Origin: Brassica napus
Taxonomy: Eukaryota > Streptophyta > Magnoliopsida > Brassicales > Brassicaceae
Assembly: GCF_020379485.1 (NCBI RefSeq)
Contig: NC_063452.1
Span: forward strand, 38,502,708 to 38,566,707
Reading direction: 5' to 3'
DNA: 64,000 bases
Shown: one piece after another, positions 21,370-32,655 of the stretch
Position numbering within the stretch: the first letter of the stretch is position 1
Layout of the letters: each line of letters opens with the position of its first letter
Made by a program: the position numbers and the translations under genes
Notes under the pieces: generated by a model
The model's database searches: none
Told to the model about the DNA's origin: nothing
What the model saw: the letters and a program-made list of their open reading frames with translations, nothing else

Positions 21370-23465
21370 ATGCCTATTGGCGTTCCAAAAGTACCTTTTC
21401 GAAGTCCTGGAGAAGGAGATACATCTTGGGTTGACATATAGTGCGACTTGTCAGATATATTGGGCTATATGGGATTTCCCCATTTTCTCCCTCGATCGAG
21501 ATATCCTCTGTTTCGCTCAAAAAGATTGATTGAATTATCAAAAATTTGTAACGCGAAGCGCAAAAAATAAATTAGAATTAAATGCAGGGAGTATTTAGAT
21601 TGATATTAGATTATCAAAATTTTTTTATGGTTTACGTGATCGGACTAATAAAATTAAGTATCCAGGCTCCGTTTAGCAAAAATCCAATTGATAATTAATA
21701 TATATAATTTTTATAATTACTACTTAATATGATATGAATATGATATCAAACTTATGATAAAAATTCTATTAAAAAATAAAAAAATACAAAAAATTGAAAC
21801 AGGGTGATCTAAAACTGTTGATCAAATAATATAATTAAAAATTTGTTGACTATTTGACAGAAGACATGTGAAAGAAATGAATTGAAAAAAAGGAGTAGTA
21901 AAAAAAAAGACGCGGTATTTCGTTCATTTGTCCTATATGTGCAAATCAAAATCGGGCAAATTTTTCCTTTTACTCGGAGTAGAGCATAAACCTAAAAAAA
22001 CGGAATAAAAAAAGGAAGAAGTCCATTCAGGAACAAGAAAAAACCATCCCCATTTCAACTGAATCTCGATGAAAAAAAATATATCAATGAATCAAGTTAG
22101 TCTGACAAGCCTAATCAATCGTTTTATTATTTTATTATTATTATTTTATTATTAGGATTATAATATCTAATAAATAAAAAGGGGCCAAAACTTATTTATT
22201 TTTTCTTTTACTTTTAAAAGGGAAGCAAGCCCTTCCCTTATTAAGTTAGAAAGAAAAGCCTTCTCTGAAAAAAAAGGGGGTTGGAATCGACACATTGATT
22301 TTTTAACAATTTTTGTTGAACCGTATGCATCAAAAGGTGCCTGTACGGCTCCTAAGGAATAAAATTTTATCCTAATCAACCGACTTTATCGAGAAAGATT
22401 GTTTTTTTAGGCCAAGAGGTTGATACTGAAATCTCGAATCAACTTATTAGTCTTATGATATATCTCAGTATAGAAAAGGATACCAAAGATCTTTATTTGT
22501 TTATAAACTCTCCTGGTGGATGGGTAATATCTGGAATGGCTATTTATGATACTATGCAATTTGTGCGACCCGATGTACAGACAATATGCATGGGATTGTC
22601 CGCTTCAATAGCATCCTTTATCCTAGTCGGAGGAGTAATTACCAAACGTATAGCATTCCCTCACGCTTGGCGCCAATGAGTTTTTTTATTTTAGAGAAAA
22701 AATACTATGCCTTCGCCCTCGGAAATATGAATTAGTTAAGTAATAATAGCATGGCACTTCGAATTCGATATGAAATTTTTTAGATTAAAAAAATTAGATT
22801 ATATATTGAAAGAGTAGTATGGGATAAGAAAGGGGTATTTCAAATGATATATTCCCTATTCGGGCACATCTCAGCGTCACAAACTTTGTTTTCACACCGG
22901 AAGCTTATTTACAAAAAAAAAAAAAAAAAACACTTTGGGATTGCTGAATCATAGACGGATAAAAAAATGATATATAAAGCAACAAAACCATCATAGTATT
23001 TTTTTAACTCCTACAAAACAAAAAAGAAGGATGGTAATTGGATCATTTATGGATCTGCGTATAATAGAACCTATATTTTGTTTTCTTTCGCCGAAAGGAA
23101 AGGTCAAAAACGTAAATTCCATTCTAGAGCCGTATGCAACGCACAAAAAAAGCCTGTACGGTTATTCAAATTTCTCTGTTTTTTTGGTTATCTCGCCTCA
23201 TTCTGCAAAATAGAAAAAGCTTTTCTATTATATCATCAGGGTAATGATCCATCAAACCGCTAGTTCGTTTTATGAGGCACAAACGGGAGAAGTTATCTTG
23301 GAAGCGGAAGAACTACTAAAACTTCACGAAACCATCACAAGGGTTTACGTACAAAGAACGGGCAAACCTATATGGGTTGTATCCGAAGACATGGAAAGGG
23401 ATGTTTTTATGTCAGCAACAGAAGCCCAAGCTCATGCAATTGTTGATCTTGTAGCGGTTCAATAA
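21370..23465 (+). pseudogene. clpP: clpP (clpP1), ATP-dependent protease subunit; three exons, frameshifted
   Basis: Serine protease subunit of the stromal Clp complex. Exon 1 is 21370-21440 (71 nt, [16 protein letters not shown]) followed by GTGCGAC of a group II intron. Exon 2 is 22377-22667, one base shorter than the usual 292: the T run at 22402-22408 has seven T where eight are needed, so RLFFLG becomes RLFF-stop. Exon 3 is 23238-23465 (228 nt, stop TAA at 23463). The catalytic serine ([11 protein letters not shown]) and histidine (VMIHQ) regions are still recognisable, with A-to-S and P-to-T changes next to them. Oriented opposite to atpB because of the fragment junction at 20,828. Confidence 0.93.
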
Positions 23466-23537
23466 AAATAGGAGCGATTTCATGCAAATCTACCACTGCT
23501 AATTTTATATATTTTTAGATTAAAGGTTTAGTTTCAT

Positions 23538-23575
23538 ATTCTCTTCAATATATTTTTTTTTATATTGAAGAGAAT
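23538..23575 (+). terminator. clpP 3' stem-loop
   Basis: Perfect 15-bp inverted repeat, ATTCTCTTCAATATA and TATATTGAAGAGAAT, around a T-rich loop, about 75 bases after the clpP stop. Typical plastid 3' UTR hairpin. Confidence 0.8.
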
Positions 23576-23599
23576 CTTAAAGAGAAGTAATTCAGAATT

Positions 23600-23640
23600 A
23601 GCCGGTTAATAAAACAACATTTTTGTTTTGATTGTTTTGG
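23600..23640. other. Right boundary of the plastid insertion
   Basis: Plastid clpP-rps12 spacer gives way to LTR sequence here; rps12 exon 1, expected a little further on, is absent. From about 23,633 the sequence matches the interior of the LTR at 63,340 onward. No target duplication can be assigned because the other end lies outside the window. Confidence 0.7.
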
Positions 23641-24860
23641 AGATAAGTGATGATTTTGGAGCATTTTGGATATATTTGGAGCAAGCACCCGAGATGACCA
23701 TCGAGATCGACAATCGGTCGATAATGGAAAGCTAGAATCGATCGATACGCATGACATGGTGTCGATCGATAGCGAAGCGCGCATAAAGCCCGTTTGGTCA
23801 CAGCCCACTTGAAGCCCAAGATTTCACTATTTTACAATTTTGCCCCTGACGAGTTTTTACCCTAATTATATAAGCTTTGCCGCCATGTTAGAGGCAAGGT
23901 GTGCTTTCTTTGTGTTTCATTATTTTACTGTTAGATAGGAGAGAAGATCCAAAGTTATAATTTGTGATTGGAACTCCATTGATATCTATTTTATTATTCG
24001 ATAAAGTTTTTATACTTAACTGCTGTTATGAATTGGTTAGCCATGTCTGAGTAGCTCCCTTGTTACATTTTAAGGTTTAAATAGGTTAGGAGGGATTAGC
24101 CCCAGCTATATATTGCTGAGTTGTGATAATCATCTTTAGGATTGTTCATTAATGCCTGTTTCTGGATTAGCTACCTAGAACTTGCTCTTGGATTGATTGA
24201 TAAAAGCCACAGCTTAATTCTCATCCTTAAAACATTCTAACAGAGCTATGTTTCTAGCTACGAGCAAGGCGAGAGCTGATCTAGTGAGCTTAGTAAGCAT
24301 TCATTCAACCTGCTTATAAAGCTTGACTAGAGCGCGTCGATCGATATCACACTTGAATAATCGATCGACGGTGTCTTGAATAATCGATCGACGGTGAAAA
24401 AGGTGTATCGATCGATACGCCTATTGGAATATCGATCGACACTTTCTATAGATCAATATAACGAGAGTTGAGATCATAGACCTAGTTAATAGTCAACAAG
24501 CCAATGCCCGCAAGAGCTGAAAGACTTGTTTGTTGATCAAATAGTTGAGCTTTACATTATCATGCATGCAACTCATTAGGCATATATAGTATTATAATTC
24601 TAACTTTCCTGAATAAAAACCCTAAGTCTAGCTATTTCCTTTTTAAGCATCAAAACCCAAAAACCTGCTATTGAAAAAACATTTGTTCAGTATAAAACTG
24701 AAATTTACTTTTAAAAACTCTTAAAACATCTTTGATTAACAAATCATATTAGAATCCCTAGGTTCCCTAGAACCCTATGAATTCGATCCCTAAGTACTAC
24801 AACTCGACCTCTTATTTGAGAGAGTATAAATCACTCCTTAGGGTAATTTGAGTGGTATCA
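23633..24860 (+). repeat. Athila-type LTR, 5'-truncated (LTR-0)
   Basis: Similar in order and motif to 63,340-64,000: GTGATGATTTTGGAGCATTT, then TTAGAGGCAA.GTGTGCTTTCT, GGAGAGAAGATCCAAAG and GGGATTAGCCCCA. It ends GGGTAATTTGAGTGGTATCA, matching the end of LTR-A at 58,262. The first about 90 bases of an LTR (TGATAG...) are missing; the plastid DNA begins there instead. It carries several TCGATCGA motifs at 23,720-24,440. Confidence 0.75.
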
Positions 24861-27600
24861 CTCATATTCCTTGGATTTCCTTCTTTGCAGGCTCGATGAC
24901 TCGTTCTAGCTGCCCTTTTCCCCCCACTTGGGTGAGCCACTCTCAGCGTTTCACGATGTCATTTGACGTCCAGGCTGCTCGCTGCTTTCCCTTGGGTGAG
25001 CCACTCTCAGCATTTTCTGGACGTCATTCGATGACTCGTCACCTCATCTTGAATCTTCTTTGCCACAGGCATGTTGATGGGAGTTGTTGATGCGTATAGC
25101 CCCTTAGATTAACGCTTATCTCATCTGTCCCTGCTTTCCTCGTGGCCGTGTCTTCCTCAGAGGTATATCAGCGTACATGGCCAGGAAAAGCAGTAGTAAG
25201 GTGGTCGGAACCCTGGATCCAGAACCTAGAAGCTGGGATCCGGAACCTGGAAGCTGGAACCCGGAACCTAGAGGTTTGGCTTTTCCTTTTTGATTAATAG
25301 TAGCGGGAACATGTGTTCTCCGGCTTCTTTTACTCCCATTCGGTCCAAGCGAGTAGATGGTGTGAAGACCAGCACTCCTTGATGTTGTATTAGCATTTTC
25401 CCTGGCTCATTTGCAAGAGGTAGAGCAGCAGTGTTCTCGGCACTTAGGCATGGTTTCTTCGCGGAGTAACTCCAATGGAATTCGACGAGTACTCAAAGGC
25501 ATTCTATCCACCTAGCTATCATGCTTATCTAGGATTCCACTACTACTTAGATTCTAGAACCTAAAGAGAAAGGTTGTTCTCCAGTTATCTCGTAGTGGTT
25601 GCATGGTATGCCTGCAATATTTCCAGGAGCTCTTCTTCTGACTCCTCCTATCTGGAAGCATTGATGGCGTCTAGGGATTGCTATGTTGCCTCCAGTTGAC
25701 TACCCGCTGATATTGATGTTGGTGATGACTGCTCACGTTGGGCCCAAAGGGCTAGAGGCTTGATATATAGTTAAGACCCGGAACTAGCAGGAACCAAAGA
25801 TTGTAGAGGTCGGCTTTGAGGTTGGGACCCGGAACCGGCAGGAACCAACGACTATAGAGTCTGACTTATGGTTTAGGCCCGGGACCAGTAGGGACCAGCA
25901 GGAACTAGTAGGTAATTCCCTTATTGGATCTTGCTACTTATGTTAGCCTGGTACTATCCTCACTTGGAGAGGTGTTTCCAGTGGGGTGAACCATGGATCT
26001 GGTGAGAAGAAGTTGTTTCTTGCCCCCAGGTGGCTGGGGTTGAGAGATTTTGCAGGAATAGATGTAATGTCTCTTCCGCCTATCACATTATCACGTAGTA
26101 TATGACTGCCCCTCCTTCTAGCATAAAACTGTTAGGATATTTTTGTGTACAAGAGATCCGTGCTCAGCTCTACGGAATGATAAGAGGAAGGAGACATGTC
26201 GTTGAGTGTATTCTACTGCTCCGATAGTTGATAAACTAGGAGATCCTGCTCTTATGATACTGCCATAAGGGTATGGGCCAATATATGTCGTCGGTGCCTT
26301 AGTAGTAGCAGGGGAGATTGGTCGTTAGGCGGGAGCCGCCTACCGATAGTGAAGATCGCATGGTCTTCTTGATCTATGATTGATCGTTCCAACTGCCAGG
26401 GTCGATCCTTGGGTGCCTCCTGGTCTGTAGTTGATGGTTCCGGCTACCAAGGTCGGTCCTTGGGGGCCTCCTGATCCGTACTTGATGGTCCCGTCTACCA
26501 AGGTCGGTCTTTGGGTATCAATGCACGGGACCATGGAAGGTGTTTGGATTTATAGCTGCATCTTTCAGTGGGGATTGCCTATGTACCCTTCGGTGAGGGA
26601 TCAAGTCGTTCGTAGTTCATGTGGATTTATAGCTGAATCCTTCAGTGGGGATTGCCTACGTACCCTTCAGTGAGGGATCAAGCCGTTCATAGTTCATGTA
26701 TATGGAGGCACGAAGCATAGATGGGTGCAGAGCCTGATGGAGGCACGTATCCTGATGGAGGCGCATAGCCTAATGGAGGCACGTAGCCTAGGGAGCACGG
26801 GGCTCTAGTGGCCACATGGCCTAGGGAGCACGAGGCTCTAGTGGGCACATGGCCTAATGGGCATGTAGCCTTAGGAGCACGGGGCTCTAGTGGGCACATG
26901 GCCTAATGGGCACGTAGCCTTGGGAGCACGTAGCTCTGTAGTTGGTAGGAGCCATCTGTTCTAGGGGGCACATGGCCGGAACAGATGGTAGACATGTCGA
27001 TATGCTGCAGTGAGCATGATGTGTCGAGGTGCTTCAGTGAGCATGGAGGGACCCTGCTGATGAGCTGGAGATCGTGGCCTGAGCCAGCAAGTAGAGTTGT
27101 AGACGTGCTGCAATGAGCATGGAACTTCATCTGGTTGATAGTAATCGCCGGAACCAGCCTATCATCGGCGTGTCGAAGAAGAAGGTCTTCTAGGTATGGA
27201 ACCTTGCCTTGGCGGCTGCGAAATTGTGAGCTCTGGTCCAGGACATCTTCGACTCCTTTCTTTAGGTTTAGAAACCTATATTTATAGTGGAGGTCGTGCC
27301 TCCCTCTTAGGATTTGGAAATATTCATTATATCCTTAGATAATAGAATATTTCCATTTTTCTTAAGGGAGGTCATATGTATTGGAATACTTCCTCTTTTT
27401 CTCGGGTATAGGGAGACTCCTTCTTGTCCAAGATGGTACCTTATTAAAGGAAGATTTTCATTTATCCTAAGGCAGGATAAACCATTGGGCCTGGAACCCG
27501 GAAGCAGGACCCAGACCCGGAGGCAGTGACCCAGACCCAGGGGTAGGAACCCGGAACCTGGGGGCAGGAACCCGAAACTTGGAGGCAGAAACCGGGAAGC
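24861..27600. repeat. Non-coding, minisatellite-rich block, probably a decayed Tat-like remnant
   Basis: No convincing gene. It contains several degenerate tandem repeats: CCCGGAACC or GGAACC units at 25,200-25,280, 25,790-25,920 and 27,480-27,600; two copies of a roughly 66-bp unit (GGTCGGTCCTTGGG...) at 26,380-26,520; two copies of a roughly 95-bp unit containing GGGGATTGCCTACGTACCC at 26,550-26,700; and about 35-bp GGGCACATGGCCTA units at 26,700-26,930. The phrase TGCCTACGTACCC followed by GGGATCAAGC also occurs just outside pol in Tat-1 (34,999) and, with changes, in Tat-2 (51,480), which suggests common origin. It sits between the LTR-0 end and Athila gag and replaces the primer-binding site and 5' gag. 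Confidence 0.6.
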
Positions 27601-27615
27601 TGGAGTAATCTCTTC

Positions 27616-28188
27616 ATGGAATATTTTTCCCATCATAACCTACATTACCAACTCACACTCGACACATCAAGTGAAGGGGGTTTCAGTACCAGGAACACTG
27701 AAGAAGAAAAGCGTTTGATCAAAAATGTAGCGACGGGTAGATCCTGCGAAATGATGGACGTTGAACGAGGAAGAAGAGTTGATTCCATAGATGGGCCACA
27801 TTTTGCTGAAATCAAAGAATCTCTGGACTCACTTCACTCAGTGCTAGAAGAGCAAAATCAATTTGGGATTTACCGAATTGACAATGATGCCCTTTCTGAT
27901 CTAGAGCAACGAGTAGATTTTGTGGATATTCCAACCCTGAAAGATCGGTATCCCAATCCTGACACCGACAGTTTTACCCGAAATTATTATGCTACTGTTG
28001 GATCACGCCGAGGCATAGCAAAATTTCGGTTAAACCAAGGCTTCACGGGAAATCACAAAATGGCCACTGACCTGAATGGAAAGATAAATATAATCTATAG
28101 TGAGCTAATGAGGAAGTTTGACGCTCTAAGTGAACACATTAAGAGACTGGACAGTCACGTTGCGGAAAACGCGACTGCCATCAAATAG
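27616..28188 (+). pseudogene. Athila gag, C-terminal part
   Basis: Open for 190 codons but lacking the N-terminal two thirds of Athila Gag. It includes the family phrase GGFSTRNTEEEKRLIKNVATG and a coiled-coil-like segment with SELMRKFDALSEHIKRLDSHV. Gag forms the virus-like particle of the retroelement. It is followed after a stop by the protease linker region. Moderate confidence from resemblance of these phrases to the second copy at 58,390-58,560 (DFNGKIDYVYNNLNTKF). Confidence 0.7.
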
Positions 28189-28246
28189 AGAAACATGACG
28201 TCTCCCTGGGAGAACTGACGCAAACCCGAAATGTCAACTTAATGCT

Positions 28247-29693
28247 GTGTTACTAAGAAGCGGAAAACCCCTCACCCCGAGCACTATAGAAATCAACTGT
28301 GCAGAAAAACCCGCTGAAGTTGATAAAATCGGCGAAAGTAGATCACAACCAATAATTCTCGATAATCCCAATCCAGAATTAGAAACTTCTCGAGAAAGTG
28401 GACGGTCCAGCACTGAAGAAGATGAGAAAGCAACTATCAACCTCGATGAAGAAGAGGAGGAGTTGGAAGAAGATGTGGAAATCGATCGACAAAAAGGAAA
28501 AAATGTCGATCGACCGACTACGGTAAATATCGATCGACAGAATGGAGACAATGTCGATCGACGCTCGACTCCCGCCAAACCGGCAGTAGAGAGAGTGTAT
28601 AGGACTTTGCCACCATTTCCTCCTAAAAAAACACAAACTAAGCTAGAATTGGATAAAGCGATCTGCAAGAAAGCATTCGATAAGATTATGTTAGAAATGC
28701 CACTAAGTGATGCAATAAAAGTATCCCCTTCGATAGAAGTATGTAAAGGACATGGTATCCAACAGCTTCCCAGCTGCTGAAGACAGCGTCATGATGGTTT
28801 CGGAGGAAGTAAGTGCAATAATCCAAGGTGATACTCCGGTCAAGAGGCCGGATCCCGGTAGCTTTGTCTTAGATTGCAACATACAAAATAAAAAATTTCC
28901 TCGATCCCTTTGTGAACTAGGATCCAGTGTGAATCTCATGCTGCAGTCTGTTGCAATATCTCTGGGATACAATTAGTTCAAACCAACCAAAATAACTTTG
29001 GTTCTTGCTGATAGATCCGTTAGAGTACCTGAGGGAGTACTAGATGAAGTGCCGATAAGGATTAACGACGGTCACGTACCAATGGATTTCGTTGTGTTGA
29101 AATACCAGAATGAAACAAAAGATCCCCTCATTTTAGGTAGACCATTTCTATCTACTGCTGCTGCGATCATCGACGTCAAGGAAGGTCGGATATGTTTAAA
29201 CATTGGAAACATTCCAATGATCTTTGATATGGAAAAACTGATAAAACGACCTTTAATCGGTAAACAAGCCTCTTATGTGGACGATATCTCTGAGTTGGCT
29301 GAAGAATCCTTCATAGACCTATGTGCAGATGATCCCCTGGGAAAAGTGCTCACATTTACCGAAGAGGAAACATTTAGCATCGACAGCAGGGCTGATGAAT
29401 ACGCACGATTAATGGACGCAAATGTAGAAATAGCAAATGTCGATGACGTGGAAGATGACGATCCAAAAATCAACGTCGAACGGTATTTAAAGGCTGCCGT
29501 CGATCGACAACCATTCTCTCTAGAAAATTGGGATCCCAAAAGATCACCAAAAATTGAGTTACCTGCCGGACTCAAATATGCCTTTCTCTATAATAATTCC
29601 TACCCCGTAATCGTAAACGCCAACCTAACCAACGGAGAACTTGCGTTGTTATTAAACAAACTGTGCAAGTTAAGCCCTCGGATACTCTCTTGA
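28247..29693 (+). pseudogene. Athila gag-pol linker and aspartic protease, degraded
   Basis: Two overlapping frames (28247-28780 and 28752-29693) cover an acidic linker rich in NVDRP/NIDRQ-type repeats (TCGATCGAC motif) and the protease. The conserved ELDKAICKKAFDKIMLEMP block precedes the active-site region, which reads CELGSSVNLML where Athila elements have an Asp before LGSS; the catalytic Asp is thus Glu. The flap region DPLILGRPFLSTAAAIIDV and IFDMEK follow. A stop at 28974 breaks the frame (LGYN-stop-FKPTKI). Not functional. Confidence 0.8.
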
Positions 29694-30552
29694 GGATATT
29701 CCAGGTATCTCTCCAGATCTGTGTATGCACCGAATTCACTTGGAAGAAGATTTCAAATCATCAGTGGAACAACAAATAAGGCTAAACCCAAACTTGAAAG
29801 AAGTTGTTAAGAAGGAATTTATCTAACTTCTAGATGCTTGAGTCATCTACCCAATTTTGGATAGCAACTGGGTGAACCCCGTGCATGTTGTGCCTAAAAA
29901 AGGCGGGATTCCAGTGGTGAAGAATGATAAAAAAAAACTCATTCCCACGTGAAATGTCATTGGACATCGAATGTGTATCAATTATAGAAAGCTAAACGCT
30001 GCCACCAGAAAATATCACTTTCCTTTACCCTTCATTGATCAAATGTAGGAAAGATTGGCAAATCACCAATACTACTGTTTACTTGACGGCTACTCTGGAT
30101 ATTTTCAAATCCCTATACATCCAGACGATCAAGAAAATACCACCTTTACATGCCCTTACGGAACATTCGCATAGCGCAGAATTCCATTCGGTCTTTGTAA
30201 CGCCCCTCCCACTTTCCAACGATGCATGATGTCAATCTTTACGTATATGATAGAAGATTTCATGGAAGTCTTTATGGACGGTTTCTCAGTATATGGGTCC
30301 AGTTTCAAAAACTTTCTCGATAACCTATGTAAAGTTTTGGCAAGATGTGAAGAAAATAACCTCGTTCTAAATTGGGAAAAATGCCACTTCATGGTTAACG
30401 ATGGAATCGTCCTAGGACATCAAGTATCCGCCGCTGGAATAGAAGTAGATCGAGAAAAAATTGAAGTAATGACCGTTTTGCCTGCACCCACAAGTGTAAA
30501 AGACGTGAGAAGTTTTCTCGGGAATGCCGGATTTTATAGGAGGTTTATATAA
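29694..30552 (+). pseudogene. Athila reverse transcriptase, degraded
   Basis: Ty3/gypsy RT with the blocks WVNPVHVVPKKGG, CINYRKLNAATRK, HFPLPFIDQM, LDGYSGYFQI, RRIPFGLCNAPPTFQR and LGHQVSAAGIEVDREK, all recognisable across several stop codons (for example at LLDA-stop-VIYP and LIPT-stop-NVIGH). The YxDD-type box reads FMDG in EVFMDGFSVYGSS, so the second catalytic aspartate is lost. Last readable part is FLGNAGFYRRFI-stop. Confidence 0.88.
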
Positions 30553-31430
30553 TCCTTACGAAGTTATGTGCGATGCGAGCGATTTCTCTGTAGGAGCAGT
30601 TCTAGGCCAAAAGAAAAGACAAAAGGCTACTTGCTGTAGTTTGTGCATTTGAAAAGTTCTGCCAATACCTAGTCGGTTCGCGTGTCATTGTCCATACCGA
30701 CCACGCTGCAATAAAATATCAAATGCAGAAGAAAGACGCGAAACCACGACTCTTGCGATGGATCTTGCTACTCCAGGAGTTTGACATCGAGATTAAAGAC
30801 AAAAGAGGAGTAGAAAATGGAGTCGCAGATCACCTTTCCTGGATACAAATAGAAGATGACGTTCCTATCGACAATTTCTTACCAACAAAAAACGTTTACC
30901 AAACAGATTCATTAGTCGGAAAAATATGTCTCACATTCGAGGAGCCATTTTTCGACGCCGACGATGCTATGTCGATCGACACTCCTGATGATCAAGACCA
31001 AGAAACTTCTCCCATAACCATCACTTTCAATATAAAAATCAGCGTCGCATGCAACAAATTGCATCCTGAACATGATGCCCCCGTAGACGGAAGTCTGAGT
31101 CGGGAAGTGCACGGAGTCAAAAGAAGTTTAAGGGATAGACCTTGGTACGCTGATATAGTAGACTATCTGGCTGCTGACGTAGAGCCCGAAGAGTTAAGAC
31201 GTTCTCCAAGGAAGAAATTTTTAAGAGAAGTTAGGATATATCACTGGAATGAACCATATCTCTACAAACATTGCTCTGACGGGATATATAGACGCTGCGT
31301 CGCCGAAACTGAAATCCCTAATATTTTATTCCAATGTCATGGATCCGACTACGCTGGACATTTTGCAACCTTAAAAACGGTATCAAAAATTCTTCAAGCA
31401 GGATTCTGGTGGCCAATCATGTTTCGCGAT
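30553..31430 (+). pseudogene. Athila RNase H and N-terminal integrase, cut by Tat-1
   Basis: RNase H starts [20 protein letters not shown], with a frameshift near 30,625; part of the domain is missing. From 30,723 the frame is open through [18 protein letters not shown] and [12 protein letters not shown] (family DHLSR). The integrase zinc-finger region ([20 protein letters not shown] and [11 protein letters not shown]) ends at 31,430, where the Tat-1 LTR begins. The integrase core resumes at about 39,958. Confidence 0.85.
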
Positions 31431-32552
31431 TGTGGGAACCGAAATTCACACCGTCGATTATAATAAATAATAATGGAGGAAAACCGAGTGAACCCTTTTT
31501 TCCTTGAAGGTCTGAATTCTCTGCGTAATCACTTTAGAACGATAAAAAGATAGATAATCGCTCAGAGGCGTTTTATTGAATAGTATGAATACAAGATTTC
31601 TCCAAGAGGAGTAGAGATATGCTAACTATCGGAACAACATGACAAGAGGCGGCCAAGACGTCCTAAGCCTTGTCGTGCTAGTCTAACCATCTAAGCCCTA
31701 AGTTCTCTAAGCTAGCAGGAGTTCTCTAAGTCTAAATTCTCAGATCCCCTTTTCTTCTACTCCTGCTCTCCTTATATAGTCGCTCTAGGTCGGTGGCCCA
31801 TCCTTTGCCTTCGGGCCCAAGTCTATCTCTTTTGGGAATATTCCATTTTTCGTCGATCTTGATAGTTATCATCGAATCTTTACATTTATCGTATTTCTGC
31901 GAGTTAGGACAAACTGTCATAACTTTTATGGGCTCGAATCCCTTCTGAGAGCGTATATGGGCCCCAAGACCAGTTTGGATCCTTGCGGACCATTCTTAGG
32001 CTTTTTGGCGTTTATACGATTTCTCGGTTTATATAATTTTAATCATAACGAGACGAGAATTATATGGTCCCGAAGGTCGGATATCACAGCTATATGGATG
32101 ATACGGGAGTTGAAGTAAGTCGGACAGGCCGGGATCAGGTCGAGCTCGCCGGGCGAGCCGACTCGCGTGACGGTTGAGCTCGCCGGCGAGCACAACCACA
32201 CGACGGTTCAGCTCGCCGGCGAGCGGACCGGCGCGATGGTTGAGCTCGCCGGGCGAGTGCAACCACACGACGGTTCAGCTCGCCGGCGAGCTGACCGGCG
32301 CGATGGTTGAGCTCGCCGGGCGAGTGCAACCACACGACGGTTCAGCTCGCCGGCGAGCTGACTGACGTGATGGTTGAGCTCGCCGGCGAGCTGACCCGCG
32401 TGATGGTTCAGCTCTCCGGCAAGTGGCTTTTGTGCGGGATTCGCTCGTTCGTTCACTTCCGATCTTTCTTTCAGTGAATGTTTTGCGAGAAATCCGTGAA
32501 TAAGAAATAATCATAGCCGTTGATTTCGAAATAACCATTTTTGACCCCAACA
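31431..32552 (-). repeat. Tat-1 3' LTR
   Basis: 1,122 bp, TGTGGGAACC at 31431 to CCCCAACA at 32552 (plus strand). In element orientation U3 holds a palindrome array (32,140-32,420) and a TATA box CTATATAAGG at 31,771-31,780. Longer than the 5' LTR because it has more palindrome units. Confidence 0.9.
32140..32420. repeat. Array of GCTCGCCGGCGAGC palindromes in Tat-1 U3
   Basis: About eight copies of the 14-bp palindrome GCTCGCCGGCGAGC, or a variant with an extra G, spaced about 30-37 bp apart and separated alternately by GTGCAACCACACGACGGTTCA and CTGACCGGCGCGATGGTTGA type spacers. Very GC-rich compared with the rest of the LTR. The 5' LTR (39,725-39,830) keeps only about two of them. Confidence 0.92.
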
Positions 32553-32572
32553 GTTAGCCCCCCTGCCCGTAA
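32553..32572 (-). other. Tat-1 polypurine tract
   Basis: On the minus strand GGGCAGGGGGGCTAAC lies directly before the 3' LTR. The same position in Tat-2 (46,483-46,494) reads GGGGGGCTAAC. It would prime plus-strand synthesis. Confidence 0.75.
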
Positions 32573-32655
32573 GACTCGGAGACGATTTTGCGGGCGAATG
32601 ATGTGAATTAGAAATCGAAATCTTTGGCTAAGAATATTTATTGCGGAACATCGAG

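Noticed and set aside
24361..24440. CRISPR-like array from repeated TCGATCG motifs
   Set aside because: Spacing is irregular, repeats are only 8-12 bp, and the context is a plant LTR.
26340..27130. Small frames in the minisatellite block
   Set aside because: Repetitive translations without conservation; the same repeats read in several frames.
32029..32550. Arg/Ala/Pro-rich frames on the minus strand as proteins
   Set aside because: They are translations of the GCTCGCC palindrome array in the LTR and occur in several overlapping frames.
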